A stretch of DNA of 64,000 nt, from positions 432,373-496,372 of the forward strand of contig NZ_JADNRC010000001.1 of NCBI RefSeq assembly GCF_015594725.1, given 5' to 3'. Below the pieces are notes generated by a model. It worked only from the letters and a program-made list of their open reading frames with translations, had not been told where the DNA came from and searched no databases. A program made the position numbers and the translations under genes. Source of the DNA: Flavobacterium sp. ALJ2 (GTDB lineage: Bacteria > Bacteroidota > Bacteroidia > Flavobacteriales > Flavobacteriaceae). This document shows positions 43,826 through 53,280 of the stretch, one piece after another (the first letter of the stretch is position 1; each line of letters opens with the position of its first letter).

Positions 43826-46549
43826 ATGAAAGACGAAGAAGACGATAACATAATTCCAGATAACGAAGAAAATAATTCGGAGGATACTAATTCTAATGAT
43901 GACAATCAAGAAGAAGATGAATCCGATGAAATTATCGAAGTAGATGCTAAATCTTTTGAAGGAGGACATTTTTACGATAATAATGATGAGAGTGGTGATA
44001 CCATTACCAAAGTTACCGGAATGTACAAAGACTGGTTCCTGGATTATGCTTCGTATGTAATTCTGGAACGTGCTGTTCCTGCTATCGAAGATGGATTTAA
44101 ACCTGTGCAACGTCGTATCATGCACTCGCTTAAAGAGTTGGATGATGGTCGTTATAATAAAGTAGCCAATGTTGTAGGACATACCATGCAGTATCACCCT
44201 CACGGAGATGCGAGTATTGGTGATGCCATGGTGCAGATAGGGCAAAAAGATTTATTGATAGATTGTCAGGGAAACTGGGGTAATATCTTAACAGGAGATG
44301 GTGCTGCAGCTTCGCGTTATATCGAGGCACGTTTATCTAAATTTGCTTTGGAGGTTTTATATTCTCCAAAAATTACCGATTGGGGTGTCTCATACGATGG
44401 TCGTCGTGCGGAACCGAATAATTTACCAGTAAAATTCCCTTTGCTTTTGGCACAAGGAGCTGAAGGTATTGCGGTAGGACTTTCTACAAAAGTATTGCCA
44501 CATAATTTTAATGAATTAATTGATGCTTCGATAAAAATTCTTAAAGGAAAACCGTTTACATTATATCCTGATTTTATGACTCAGGGTATTGCCGATATTT
44601 CTAATTACAATGATGGATTGCGTGGCGGACGAGTTCGTGTACGTGCCAAAATTGCACAATTAGATAAGAATACACTTGTAATTACACAAATTCCGTTTTC
44701 GACCAATACAACTACTTTAATTGATAGTATTTTGAAAGCCAATGATAAAGGCAAAATCAAAATTAAGAAAATTGAAGATAATACTGCGGCCGATGTAGAG
44801 ATTTTGATCCATCTTTTCCCAGGAGTTTCACCAGACAAAACAATTGATGCATTGTTTGCTTTTACAGCTTGTGAAACCTCTGTAGCGCCTTTAGGTTGTG
44901 TTATTGAGGATAACAAACCATTGTTTATTGGCGTTTCTGCAATGTTGAAAATTTCAACAAACAGAACAGTCGATTTGCTTCGACAAGAATTAGAAATTCA
45001 ATTAGAGGAATTAAAAAATAAATGGCATTTCTCAACTTTAGAGAAAATATTCATTCGTGAGGAGATGTATATTGATTTTAAATTATATTCTGATAGAGAA
45101 TCGCTGTATAAATATTTATATGACCGATTTGAACCTTTCAAGAAATCATTCGTAAGAGAAATTCACGATGATGATTTACAGCGATTAACGCAAATCCCGA
45201 TGATTCGTATTACTCGTTTTGATTCTGATAAAGCTGATGATTTCATCACTAAGTTGGAAGATGAAATGAAAGAAGTAGAATACAATTTGGAAAATTTAAC
45301 CGATTTTGCAATTGCTTATTTTACCAAATTAAAAGAGAAATACGGTAAAGGTCGTGAACGCCAGACGGAGTTACGTATTTTTGATGATATTGAGGCTACT
45401 AAGGTGGTTTTAAGAAACACCAAATTATATGTAAACAGAGAAGAAGGTTTTATTGGAACTAGCTTGAAAAAAGATGAATATTTAACTGATTGTTCGGATA
45501 TTGATGACGTGATTGTATTTTTACGAGATGGTAAAATGATGATTACAAAGGTTGATGCTAAGACATTTGTAGGTAAAGATATTATACATGTTGCTATTTT
45601 TGATAAAAGTGACAAACGCACGATTTACAATATGATCTATCGTGACGGAAAATCAGGACCTTCGTACATAAAACGTTTTAATGTTTCGGGAGTAACGCGT
45701 GATAAAGCATATGATTTAACAAATGAAACTGCAGGTTCGCAAGTAGTTTATTTTTCACATAATCCAAATGGAGAAGCCGAAGTAATAACTATTTTATTGC
45801 GTCAGGTAGGAAGTATCAAAAAACTAAAATTCGATATAGATTTTGCAGCTTTGGCTATAAAAGGCCGTGGTTCTAAAGGGAATTTGGTGACGAAATATCC
45901 AATTAAGAAAATTGAACTTAAAGAGAAAGGTATTTCGACATTATTACCAAGAAAAGTTTGGTATGATGATACTGTAAAACGCTTAAATGTTGATGCTCGT
46001 GGCGAGTTATTAGGCGAGTTTAAACCAAATGATAAAATATTAATCATTAGCCAAACAGGTAAATTGAAAGTTATTATTCCAGAATTATCTACCCATTTTG
46101 ATGAGGATATGATTGTTTTGGAAAAATGGAATCCTAAAAAACCAATTTCTGCAATTTATTTTGAAGGAGAAAAAGAGCGTTATTATATAAAACGTTTCTT
46201 GGTTGAGACCGAAAACAAAGAAGAATGTTTTATTACAGAACATCCTAATTCTCAGTTAGAAATTGTAGCTACAGATTATCGTCCTGTTGCTGAATTAGTT
46301 TTTGCTAAAGTAAAAGGAGTTCAAAAAGATAATTTATATGTAGATATCGAAGATTTTATCGCTGTGAAAGGCTTTAAAGCATTAGGTAATCAATTAACAA
46401 GCGATAAGGTGAAACAGGTTAACTTGTTAGATCCATTGCCATATGAAGAGCCAATAGAAGAAGTTAAGGCGCAAACTATCGCTAATGAAGATGATTCGGT
46501 TGAAACAGAACTTGATGATGACGGGCAAATCGGACTGGTTTTAGAATAA
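43826..46549 (+). CDS. parC: DNA topoisomerase IV subunit A
   Basis: DNA cleavage subunit of topoisomerase IV. 907 aa. Residues 1-60 are a very acidic, low-complexity extension (Asp, Glu, Asn), not part of the core. The breakage-reunion domain runs from YASYVILERAVPAIEDG; GHTMQYHPHGDASIGDAM is the conserved loop and Tyr165 in AAASRYIEARL the nucleophile. The C-terminal domain forms a beta-pinwheel (blades such as GRGSKGNLVT and ISQTGKLKVI). The sequence ends with an acidic tail. It pairs with parE upstream. Confidence 0.94.
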   Translation: MKDEEDDNIIPDNEENNSEDTNSNDDNQEEDESDEIIEVDAKSFEGGHFYDNNDESGDTITKVTGMYKDWFLDYASYVILERAVPAIEDGFKPVQRRIMHSLKELDDGRYNKVANVVGHTMQYHPHGDASIGDAMVQIGQKDLLIDCQGNWGNILTGDGAAASRYIEARLSKFALEVLYSPKITDWGVSYDGRRAEPNNLPVKFPLLLAQGAEGIAVGLSTKVLPHNFNELIDASIKILKGKPFTLYPDFMTQGIADISNYNDGLRGGRVRVRAKIAQLDKNTLVITQIPFSTNTTTLIDSILKANDKGKIKIKKIEDNTAADVEILIHLFPGVSPDKTIDALFAFTACETSVAPLGCVIEDNKPLFIGVSAMLKISTNRTVDLLRQELEIQLEELKNKWHFSTLEKIFIREEMYIDFKLYSDRESLYKYLYDRFEPFKKSFVREIHDDDLQRLTQIPMIRITRFDSDKADDFITKLEDEMKEVEYNLENLTDFAIAYFTKLKEKYGKGRERQTELRIFDDIEATKVVLRNTKLYVNREEGFIGTSLKKDEYLTDCSDIDDVIVFLRDGKMMITKVDAKTFVGKDIIHVAIFDKSDKRTIYNMIYRDGKSGPSYIKRFNVSGVTRDKAYDLTNETAGSQVVYFSHNPNGEAEVITILLRQVGSIKKLKFDIDFAALAIKGRGSKGNLVTKYPIKKIELKEKGISTLLPRKVWYDDTVKRLNVDARGELLGEFKPNDKILIISQTGKLKVIIPELSTHFDEDMIVLEKWNPKKPISAIYFEGEKERYYIKRFLVETENKEECFITEHPNSQLEIVATDYRPVAELVFAKVKGVQKDNLYVDIEDFIAVKGFKALGNQLTSDKVKQVNLLDPLPYEEPIEEVKAQTIANEDDSVETELDDDGQIGLVLE

Positions 46550-46561
46550 TTATAAATACAA

Positions 46562-46594
46562 AAAAAAACGCTAAGTAAATCTTAGCGTTTTTTT
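46562..46594 (+). terminator. Terminator after parC
   Basis: 14-bp perfect stem (46562-46575 A-run with CGCTAAG, and 46581-46594) with TAAAT loop and T-run, 13 bp after the stop. Confidence 0.9.
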
Positions 46595-46623
46595 GTTTTA
46601 TTATCTTGTCCTGAAATAGTAGT

Positions 46624-46650
46624 ACCCCAAAAGATATTAAATTTTGGGGT
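46624..46650. terminator. Hairpin between parC and tssC
   Basis: 9-bp perfect stem ACCCCAAAA/TTTTGGGGT with a 9-nt loop, 18 bp before the tssC stop. Possible terminator for tssBC; the preceding TTGTCCTGAAATAGTAG could be the end of a lost insertion sequence, but I cannot show that. Confidence 0.5.
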
Positions 46651-46668
46651 AGAATTAATAAGGGTTAT

Positions 46669-48036
46669 TTAAACTTGTTTGTAATCACTATGCCAAACAG
46701 CTTCTTCTGGACCATCTCCTTTATGTCCATCTAATTGAATTACGAAACTTTTAGCAGGGAAATACGGTGTAATGTGAATATCTAATAAGATTCTATCTTT
46801 TTGAGTTTTATCTTGCTCAATTTTCATTACAGTAAACTTCTCAATAAGATTAGTAGGCCCTTTAATTCCATCTAAAAACTTAATGATCTGACTTCTTAAA
46901 TCTGCTTCTGTTCTAGTAGTCCAATTCTCAAATGCTCTTCTGTTTAGGAAATCAAAAAGTACTTTTGTAATGTGATCAAATACTCTAACTACTGAATAAG
47001 TTTGTAGACCTAAATTATCTCCGTTAAATAACGTTTTAGCAGAGAAAGCCATGATTTTGCTATATTCGTTTACCATTGGTACCAGACCCATTTTTTCAAG
47101 TTCTGAAATTTCGCTTTTTTTCAAATCAAAACGAACACTTTCTACTTCATTCAGACCTCCAAACTTTTTACCTGCAACAACTTGAGACATTAAAGTTTTA
47201 TATATTTTTCCAGCCAATGAAGTCGATGGCGGAACATATAGATTTTCTTCTTCGCCTACTTCATCATATTTACTTCTTCCTAAAAGATAGTTACAAGTCA
47301 TAATAGTATTCGATTTATGAACATCTCCTCCTGTATGGTTTGCATTGAAGAAAATATCTATAACATCATCTGGTGTTTCAAGATCTTGAAAATCGGTCAA
47401 TAAAACAGCTTTGTTTTCATGTGCAATCTTAGACCATTTATCTAAAACAGCGTTAGAACCTAAATAACCTGGTACTGAAAGGATAGAATAGTTTTTTCTT
47501 AAATCTAATCTATCAAAATTTTGCTTCAATTCATTAGAAACGTAATCAAAAAATAGCGTATTATCTAGATCTTTCAATTGAGATATGTCTGCATTTAAGA
47601 TTGTTACATTCTTAATTTTATCACTTTCAGTATTTTTATAAAATAAAGCGACACTTCTGTATGATGTTTCTAATTCTCTAGAAACATTTAAAGCATATTT
47701 TAGGTTTTTATTTAGTGTTGAGTCTGCGGATGTAGCTTTTGCATTAGCAACTTCGATCATAGATTCAACAGAATTGTTATCTTTTAATAAATCCAACCAT
47801 AATTCTATTTTATTGGTAAGATTTGTTCTTTCACTTTCCCATTGAGTATCGTTAAGGAAAATGTTTTTCCTCGCTTTTCTACTAGGGTTTAAGTTTGATA
47901 ATCCGTCGATTACGTTTTCTAAAAAGGCAAAACCTCCGTATTCGTTTAATAAATTTATTTTGCCACTTTGAGATTCTTGTAGCAATTGTTCATTTGATGA
48001 ACCTTGACTTTTTTGTTCTTTAGTTTGAGTAGCCAT
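46669..48036 (-). CDS. tssC: T6SS sheath large subunit TssC (T6SSiii)
   Basis: 455 aa. Partner of TssB in the contractile sheath. The visible family landmarks are NLTNKIELWLDLLKDNNSVE, the IILNADISQLKDLDNTLFFD-like block, LKQNFDRLDLRKNYSILSVP, TGGDVHKSNTIMTCNYLLG, a FDHITKVLFDFLNRRAFENW stretch and the C-terminal IHITPYFPAKSFVIQLDGHK. It is shorter than proteobacterial TssC (about 490) as in other Bacteroidota. It starts 2 bp after tssB ends, so the two are translationally coupled and made in stoichiometric amounts. Confidence 0.9.
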   Translation of the reverse strand: MATQTKEQKSQGSSNEQLLQESQSGKINLLNEYGGFAFLENVIDGLSNLNPSRKARKNIFLNDTQWESERTNLTNKIELWLDLLKDNNSVESMIEVANAKATSADSTLNKNLKYALNVSRELETSYRSVALFYKNTESDKIKNVTILNADISQLKDLDNTLFFDYVSNELKQNFDRLDLRKNYSILSVPGYLGSNAVLDKWSKIAHENKAVLLTDFQDLETPDDVIDIFFNANHTGGDVHKSNTIMTCNYLLGRSKYDEVGEEENLYVPPSTSLAGKIYKTLMSQVVAGKKFGGLNEVESVRFDLKKSEISELEKMGLVPMVNEYSKIMAFSAKTLFNGDNLGLQTYSVVRVFDHITKVLFDFLNRRAFENWTTRTEADLRSQIIKFLDGIKGPTNLIEKFTVMKIEQDKTQKDRILLDIHITPYFPAKSFVIQLDGHKGDGPEEAVWHSDYKQV

Positions 48037-48038
48037 AT

Positions 48039-48494
48039 TTATTGTTTGTTGTTATTGATTTCTTTCTTCGCATTTTCCAGCAATTCTATAATAGCATCTT
48101 TAACTGCAGGATCTTGAATAGCTTTTATTAGACCTCTATTACTAGAGAGTTGTCTTACAATCTTATAAGCTTGCTCTTTTTCTGTATTTAATTTATTCAA
48201 AAAAGGACTATTCTCTTTAATTGATTTTGCACCGAAATCTCCTAGATTTTTAAATGTCATTGATTCTCTTAAATCGGAGCCTTCTTCAGTAGTAAATTCG
48301 AAATCTACGTTAGGTTTGAAGTTTTCAAAGACAGCTTCTACCGTTTGTAAATCATATACTGCTTCGGGTCCTACAGGTTGCTCATTTGTAAGTTTTTGAA
48401 TCAACAGGGTTCTGTTTGAAGGAATTTCTAAAATTGATTCGTTGGCATCAATTTTAACCTCATTACCACCAATGCCATAATTGAACATGCTCAT
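48039..48494 (-). CDS. tssB: T6SS sheath small subunit TssB (T6SSiii)
   Basis: 151 aa. The start MSMFNYGIGGNEVKIDANES and the middle VEAVFENFKPNVDFEF and TFKNLGDFGAKSIKENSPFL are characteristic of TssB; the last 50 residues form the C-terminal helices that intertwine with TssC. Leftward-transcribed first gene of a two-gene operon. The divergent operon starts at tssE 158 bp away, which places sheath and baseplate genes under a shared regulatory region. Confidence 0.9.
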   Translation of the reverse strand: MSMFNYGIGGNEVKIDANESILEIPSNRTLLIQKLTNEQPVGPEAVYDLQTVEAVFENFKPNVDFEFTTEEGSDLRESMTFKNLGDFGAKSIKENSPFLNKLNTEKEQAYKIVRQLSSNRGLIKAIQDPAVKDAIIELLENAKKEINNNKQ

Positions 48495-48582
48495 AATTTA
48501 TATTATTTTTTAAGTTAATTCTGTAAAATTAATAAAAAAAAACTTGTAAATTATAGTGATTTGTAAGTATTTTATTTTCATT

Positions 48583-48611
48583 TTTGTATTTTGCTTGCAA
48601 AGCTAATTTTG
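48583..48611 (+). promoter_or_regulatory. Promoter for the tssE operon
   Basis: TTTG at 48583-48586, 17-bp spacer, TAATTTTG at 48604-48611: a perfect Bacteroidota -33/-7 pair. Predicted transcript start near 48618, leader of about 35 nt. Confidence 0.65.
48598..48605 (-). promoter_or_regulatory. -7 element for tssBC, overlapping the divergent promoter
   Basis: Reads TAGCTTTG on the minus strand, a full TAnnTTTG match. It shares two bases with the plus-strand -7 box; together they form the near-palindrome GCAAAGCTAATTTTGC. No good -33 box for the minus strand was seen. Confidence 0.5.
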
Positions 48612-48652
48612 CTAGTTTAATTTTTGTCTAAGTAAATGTAATATTTTTTAAT

Positions 48653-49072
48653 ATGAAATATCTTAAATATCCAATAGGTTTCAAGTCTTTACTACATGGT
48701 TCACAAGAAAATTTTTGTAAGATAGAAGAATCTATAGCTTACAATATTATGATGTTAGTTACAACCTCATTTGGAGAAATTCCAGAAACACCAAGCTATG
48801 GAACTATTATATGGGATTTAGAATTTGATCAACATATTAAGAAAAGAGACTGGGAAGATTCGGTCAGAAAATCATTATATGAATCTATAACTGAATTTGA
48901 AAAAAGATTAATTCTAGAAGAGGTTAGTATTTGTTTAGATGAAATTGATGACAAGGAGCTAAGTTCAAGTATAAGAAGAAAAGCAATTATTATTGTTAAA
49001 GGTTCTATCATAGAAAGTTTAATTCCATTTAATTTTCATACAAAATTGAATATAAGCCCAATTTCTCAATAA
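48653..49072 (+). CDS. tssE: T6SS baseplate subunit TssE (gp25-like)
   Basis: 139 aa. A homologue of phage T4 gp25, a baseplate wedge protein that starts sheath polymerisation. Landmarks: SIAYNIMMLVTTSFGEIPETPSYGTIIWDLEFD, where the usual EPR-type core motif of the family is not evident and TPSYGT takes its place. Nine bp before tssF. First gene of the rightward operon. Confidence 0.88.
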   Translation: MKYLKYPIGFKSLLHGSQENFCKIEESIAYNIMMLVTTSFGEIPETPSYGTIIWDLEFDQHIKKRDWEDSVRKSLYESITEFEKRLILEEVSICLDEIDDKELSSSIRRKAIIIVKGSIIESLIPFNFHTKLNISPISQ

Positions 49073-49080
49073 TATTAAAT

Positions 49081-50841
49081 ATGAAAGACGTCAAGTTTAT
49101 TGAAATTAAGAACAGGATACAGAAAAAATGTTTAGAAATCTGGGGGATCGAAGATATCCATATGGCAGATCCTTTGGTGATGATGATGTTAGAGGTTTTT
49201 GTATATGAAATGTATTACTTGTATCAGGAAGGAGTAGAGTCTGATAATAAAATTATCGAGCGTATTGCTCAAGAAATTGTACCAAGCCAATGGAATCTAC
49301 CTATGCCAGCTCATACTCTGGTAAGTACAATCGCTACTAAAGGTATTGTTATATTAAATGCAGATACTGAATTTGTAGTAAAATCTAATATGGTTTCTAG
49401 TACTGGTTATGATATCCATTTTACTCCTTTTACCAATGAGAATATTATTGAAGGTGAGATTAGTTTTCAAATGTATAGTTCATTTTTGATTGATTCTTCA
49501 AAAAATGTAGCGCATTTACCTTCAAAGAATAAGGTTACAGATCATAGTATATGGGTTGGATTAGATGTTTCTAAAGAGAATCTAGAAAAATTAAACTCGT
49601 TGAAGTTTACATTTATAACAGAAAATTCATCATTAGATGCATTTTTAAAATACATTACAGTAAAAGGTTCTAAAGGGGAAATTATTGAAATTGAAAATGA
49701 AAATTTTGATGATGTTCAAGATAATAAACATTATACTGAAACGATAAAATCATTCTATCGAAATTTTATTTACAAATTAAAACTAGACTCAGAAAATCTG
49801 GAGTATGAATCTATTATAGACAAATTTGCAATTGATAAAGAAGTATTAAAATCCAGCAAAATAACGTCAGGCTTGATTTGGTTAGAATTTGTATTCCCTG
49901 AAATCTTCTCTAAAGAAGAACTGGATAAAATTCAAATAAAAATTAACACTTTCCCAGTTGTTAACAGAAAATTAAATCATAAAGTACATAATGCTCAAAT
50001 AGAAGGCCGTCTTTTTCCGATGCAAGCTGAAGTAAATACTCATTTTCTTGATGTTATGAAAGTTTTTAATGAAAAAAACATTGAATTTATTAATGGCATA
50101 AAACAACCTCATCTTCTTGACTCAAATACATTCACTCTTTTTTATGGTGGATTAGAAAATTACGACTCCCGAAATGCTAAATTTTTCTTGAAAAAATTAG
50201 TGCGTGCCTTAAGAGAAGATATCAGTGCTTTTTCGAATATCAACGCAGATTATATTGATGCTACAATGACTAAAATTAATGAGGAAATCAATATAATTGA
50301 AAATAAAATAAATAGTAGTTATAGTCAGGTAAATGATGAAGAAGAAGTGTATGCTTTAATTCATGAAAAGGATAAATCTAAAATTATTTATTGCTCGTAT
50401 TGGACTTCAAATGGTCAGGTAGCTAATAATTTAAAAAAAGGCACCATTTTAAAACAAACTGTTTTATCCGAACTAGCACAAGATTCTACTGTTTTTGAAG
50501 CTACTTCATTCGGGGGTATTTATAGAAACAATAAAGTCGAAAAATTAATTAATCTTCGATATGGTTTCTTGTCGAAAGAGCGATTGGTTACAAAACAAGA
50601 TATAAAGTCAGCCGTACACTATCATTTAAGAAATATTACAAAAGATGTATTAATAACAGATGGAGTTGGTATTAGTGATGAAAGAAAAAAAGGAGTATTT
50701 AGAACTATTGATGTAGAAGTTATTCTGCAAGATAAGTATGCTGACCTAGCTGAAAGCAAACAAAAAATCGGATTGTTCTTAAAAGAAACTTTAGAAAAAC
50801 AATCAGTTATGAATATTCCATTTCAAATAACAATTAACTAA
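49081..50841 (+). CDS. tssF: T6SS baseplate subunit TssF
   Basis: 586 aa. Baseplate wedge protein that works with TssG, TssE and TssK. The N-terminal MADPLVMMMLEVFVYEMYYLYQ and IIERIAQEIVPSQWNLPMPAHT blocks are those of TssF in Bacteroidota; the family's other regions are also present at the expected positions (FKPV-like FPVVNRKL, and the C-terminal EVILQDKYADLAESKQKIGL). Length is close to the usual. Three bp before tssH. Confidence 0.9.
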   Translation: MKDVKFIEIKNRIQKKCLEIWGIEDIHMADPLVMMMLEVFVYEMYYLYQEGVESDNKIIERIAQEIVPSQWNLPMPAHTLVSTIATKGIVILNADTEFVVKSNMVSSTGYDIHFTPFTNENIIEGEISFQMYSSFLIDSSKNVAHLPSKNKVTDHSIWVGLDVSKENLEKLNSLKFTFITENSSLDAFLKYITVKGSKGEIIEIENENFDDVQDNKHYTETIKSFYRNFIYKLKLDSENLEYESIIDKFAIDKEVLKSSKITSGLIWLEFVFPEIFSKEELDKIQIKINTFPVVNRKLNHKVHNAQIEGRLFPMQAEVNTHFLDVMKVFNEKNIEFINGIKQPHLLDSNTFTLFYGGLENYDSRNAKFFLKKLVRALREDISAFSNINADYIDATMTKINEEINIIENKINSSYSQVNDEEEVYALIHEKDKSKIIYCSYWTSNGQVANNLKKGTILKQTVLSELAQDSTVFEATSFGGIYRNNKVEKLINLRYGFLSKERLVTKQDIKSAVHYHLRNITKDVLITDGVGISDERKKGVFRTIDVEVILQDKYADLAESKQKIGLFLKETLEKQSVMNIPFQITIN

Positions 50842-50844
50842 CTT

Positions 50845-53277
50845 ATGAACGAATTAGATTACAGTCCAAGCTTATTATCAGCAATTAAATCTGCTAAATC
50901 ATTAGCTATCCAAGATGGGCATAGTACTTATGGTGTTGCTCATTTAGCTTATGCATTATTATTTGAGCCAACTGGATTGGTAGAAGTATTAAAAACGCTA
51001 TCAAAAGATATTGAGTATATAAAAGAATGGTTTGATGTCAGAAAAGAAGTGTACACTTCTGCTCAAAATAATGGGAATATCATTATAGCTGATGCTGAAA
51101 TTGAGCATGTTTTTTCGGAATCAAATTTCAATAAAATCAGATTAGGAGCAGATTACATCGATGCATTTTGTGTTTTTATTGCCATTATTAAACCAGGGTT
51201 GGTCTATAGCGATAAACAAATTGATGGATTAAATTTAAGTGACAAAGAACTTTTGAAACATTTTGGATTACGGAATACTCAAAAAAGTTTTAGTCTGGTA
51301 GATGATGGAGAAGAGCAGGAAAGTATCGATATTAACTATTGTGATTCATTATATAAAAAAAACATCATTGATGAAGGTAGTAGTATTATTGGTAGAAATA
51401 AGGAAGTTAGATTAATTCTTGAGAATATAGAACGATATGAAAATCAAGGTATTTTATTGATTGGGGAGTCTGGTATTGGTAAGACAAGTATCATAAAAAA
51501 TCTTATTTATCATTTGCATGAAACGGATCCCGATTTTTTTGAAGAAACTCTAGTGTTATCTTTAAACTCATCCAAACTAGTAGCAAATTGTGGAAGTGAA
51601 AATGAAATCTCAAAAAAGTTAATTGAAATTTTTGAAAAATTAGCTAAAAACGGAAAAAGTATACTATTCATTGATGATATACAGGTATTGTTAAATTCCT
51701 CAAGTTCAAAATCGAATACTGTAATTAATATCATAAATACGCAATTAACTGAAGGAAGTATTAATATTATTGCCACAATTGATTCTGATTCTTATAGAAA
51801 ATCAATTGAAGGAACTACAATTAATGGAAAATTCGAAAATATTTTCATAGAAGAATTAGACTATTCTTTGTTGTTGGAATGCCTCGATATTTATAAAGAA
51901 AAACTAGAAAAACATTATAAAATAGAGATTGAAAATGAAGTTTTAAAAGAAGCAATTCATTTATCTAAACGATTTTATAAAGAAAAAAAATTACCCTATG
52001 GAGCTATTGATTTATTAGATAGGACGGCTTCTTCTGTAATTGTTTCAAATGCAAATTCATTAGTTGAAATTATAAGAATAAAAGACCAAATAAAAGAATG
52101 TGACCCTAATGATGAATCAAAAATTAGTTTATTAAAAAAGGAAATATACAATCGGATAAGTTGCATTGTAACTAGTAAAATAGAAGTTGTTGAGAATTCT
52201 AAAAGTGCTAAAAACGAAGTGGTTACTTATGAAGATATTGAGAAGTTATCAATCAATATTGAGGCTATCGCAAAAGAAAAGATAGCTACTGTTACAAAAT
52301 CTGAAATTTTGGCAGTTGTTTCTAATGCAACTGGAATTCCTTTGGGTAAAATAAGCGCAGGAGAAAAAGAAAAGCTTCTAACGATTGAAGATAAATTACA
52401 AGAAAGAGTAAAAGGACAATCTTATGCTATAAAAACACTTTCGGAAGCCATTATAGAATCGCGAAGTGGCTTGAGTAATCCTAAGCAACCTATAGGATCA
52501 TTTTTCTTTTTAGGACCAACAGGAACTGGAAAAACAGAATTAACTAAAACATTGGCTGAATTACTGTTTGATGATGAAAATGCTATGATTCGATTTGATA
52601 TGTCCGAATTTAAAGAAGAACATTCGGCTGCTTTATTATATGGTGCTCCTCCAGGATATGTAGGTTATGAAGAAGGTGGTATGCTTGTTAATAAAATTAG
52701 GCAAAAACCTTATTCAGTTGTACTTTTTGATGAAATTGAAAAAGCACATGCTTCTGTTTATGATGTTTTTTTACAGATTATGGATGAAGGTAAGGTACAT
52801 GATAAATTAGGAAGAGAAGGTGATTTCTCTAATGCTATTATCATTTTTACATCAAACATAGGCAGCCAATGGATTCAGGAGCAAATAGAAAGTGGTCATT
52901 TGCCTACTTCTAATCAATTAATTGATATTATGAGTACTCATTTCAGACCTGAGTTTTTGGGACGTTTGACAGAAGTTGTTCCTTTTGCACCTATAAATAT
53001 TGAAATCGCTAAAGCAATTTTTAAATTACATCTAAGTCGTTTACAAGAGCAATTAATAAGTATCAAGAATATTTCATTTGATATATCGGACAGTGCTTTA
53101 GAGTATTTAACAAACAAAGGATTCTCTAAAAAATATGGAGCCAGACCTATTGCCGGGACAGTAAGAACATATTTAAAAAAAACAATCTCAAAATTAATTA
53201 TATCAGAAGCCATTTTGGAGAATGAAACTATTGTTTTGGATATAAAAGATGATGAGTTCATTTGGGAAAAGAAATAA
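50845..53277 (+). CDS. clpV: T6SS sheath-recycling AAA+ ATPase TssH/ClpV with a degenerate first ATPase site
   Basis: 810-aa Hsp100 unfoldase that dismantles the contracted sheath. N-domain at about 1-145. First AAA+ domain: Walker A GESGIGKT at 207-214 is intact, but Walker B reads FIDD at 275-278 (Asp in place of the catalytic Glu) and the arginine-finger stretch ALERRFQ is replaced by TINGKFE at about 325-331. Second AAA+ domain: GPTGTGKT near 557, LFDEIEKAH, Arg finger in FLGRLTE, sensor 2 GARP; all intact. Third gene of the operon; 3 bp gap to tssG. Confidence 0.92.
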   Translation: MNELDYSPSLLSAIKSAKSLAIQDGHSTYGVAHLAYALLFEPTGLVEVLKTLSKDIEYIKEWFDVRKEVYTSAQNNGNIIIADAEIEHVFSESNFNKIRLGADYIDAFCVFIAIIKPGLVYSDKQIDGLNLSDKELLKHFGLRNTQKSFSLVDDGEEQESIDINYCDSLYKKNIIDEGSSIIGRNKEVRLILENIERYENQGILLIGESGIGKTSIIKNLIYHLHETDPDFFEETLVLSLNSSKLVANCGSENEISKKLIEIFEKLAKNGKSILFIDDIQVLLNSSSSKSNTVINIINTQLTEGSINIIATIDSDSYRKSIEGTTINGKFENIFIEELDYSLLLECLDIYKEKLEKHYKIEIENEVLKEAIHLSKRFYKEKKLPYGAIDLLDRTASSVIVSNANSLVEIIRIKDQIKECDPNDESKISLLKKEIYNRISCIVTSKIEVVENSKSAKNEVVTYEDIEKLSINIEAIAKEKIATVTKSEILAVVSNATGIPLGKISAGEKEKLLTIEDKLQERVKGQSYAIKTLSEAIIESRSGLSNPKQPIGSFFFLGPTGTGKTELTKTLAELLFDDENAMIRFDMSEFKEEHSAALLYGAPPGYVGYEEGGMLVNKIRQKPYSVVLFDEIEKAHASVYDVFLQIMDEGKVHDKLGREGDFSNAIIIFTSNIGSQWIQEQIESGHLPTSNQLIDIMSTHFRPEFLGRLTEVVPFAPINIEIAKAIFKLHLSRLQEQLISIKNISFDISDSALEYLTNKGFSKKYGARPIAGTVRTYLKKTISKLIISEAILENETIVLDIKDDEFIWEKK

Positions 53278-53280
53278 GCT

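Noticed and set aside
43742..44245. Minus-strand 167-aa ORF over the start of parC
   Set aside because: It overlaps the parC breakage-reunion domain, which is certain. The acidic, low-complexity N-terminal tail of parC makes long antisense frames likely.
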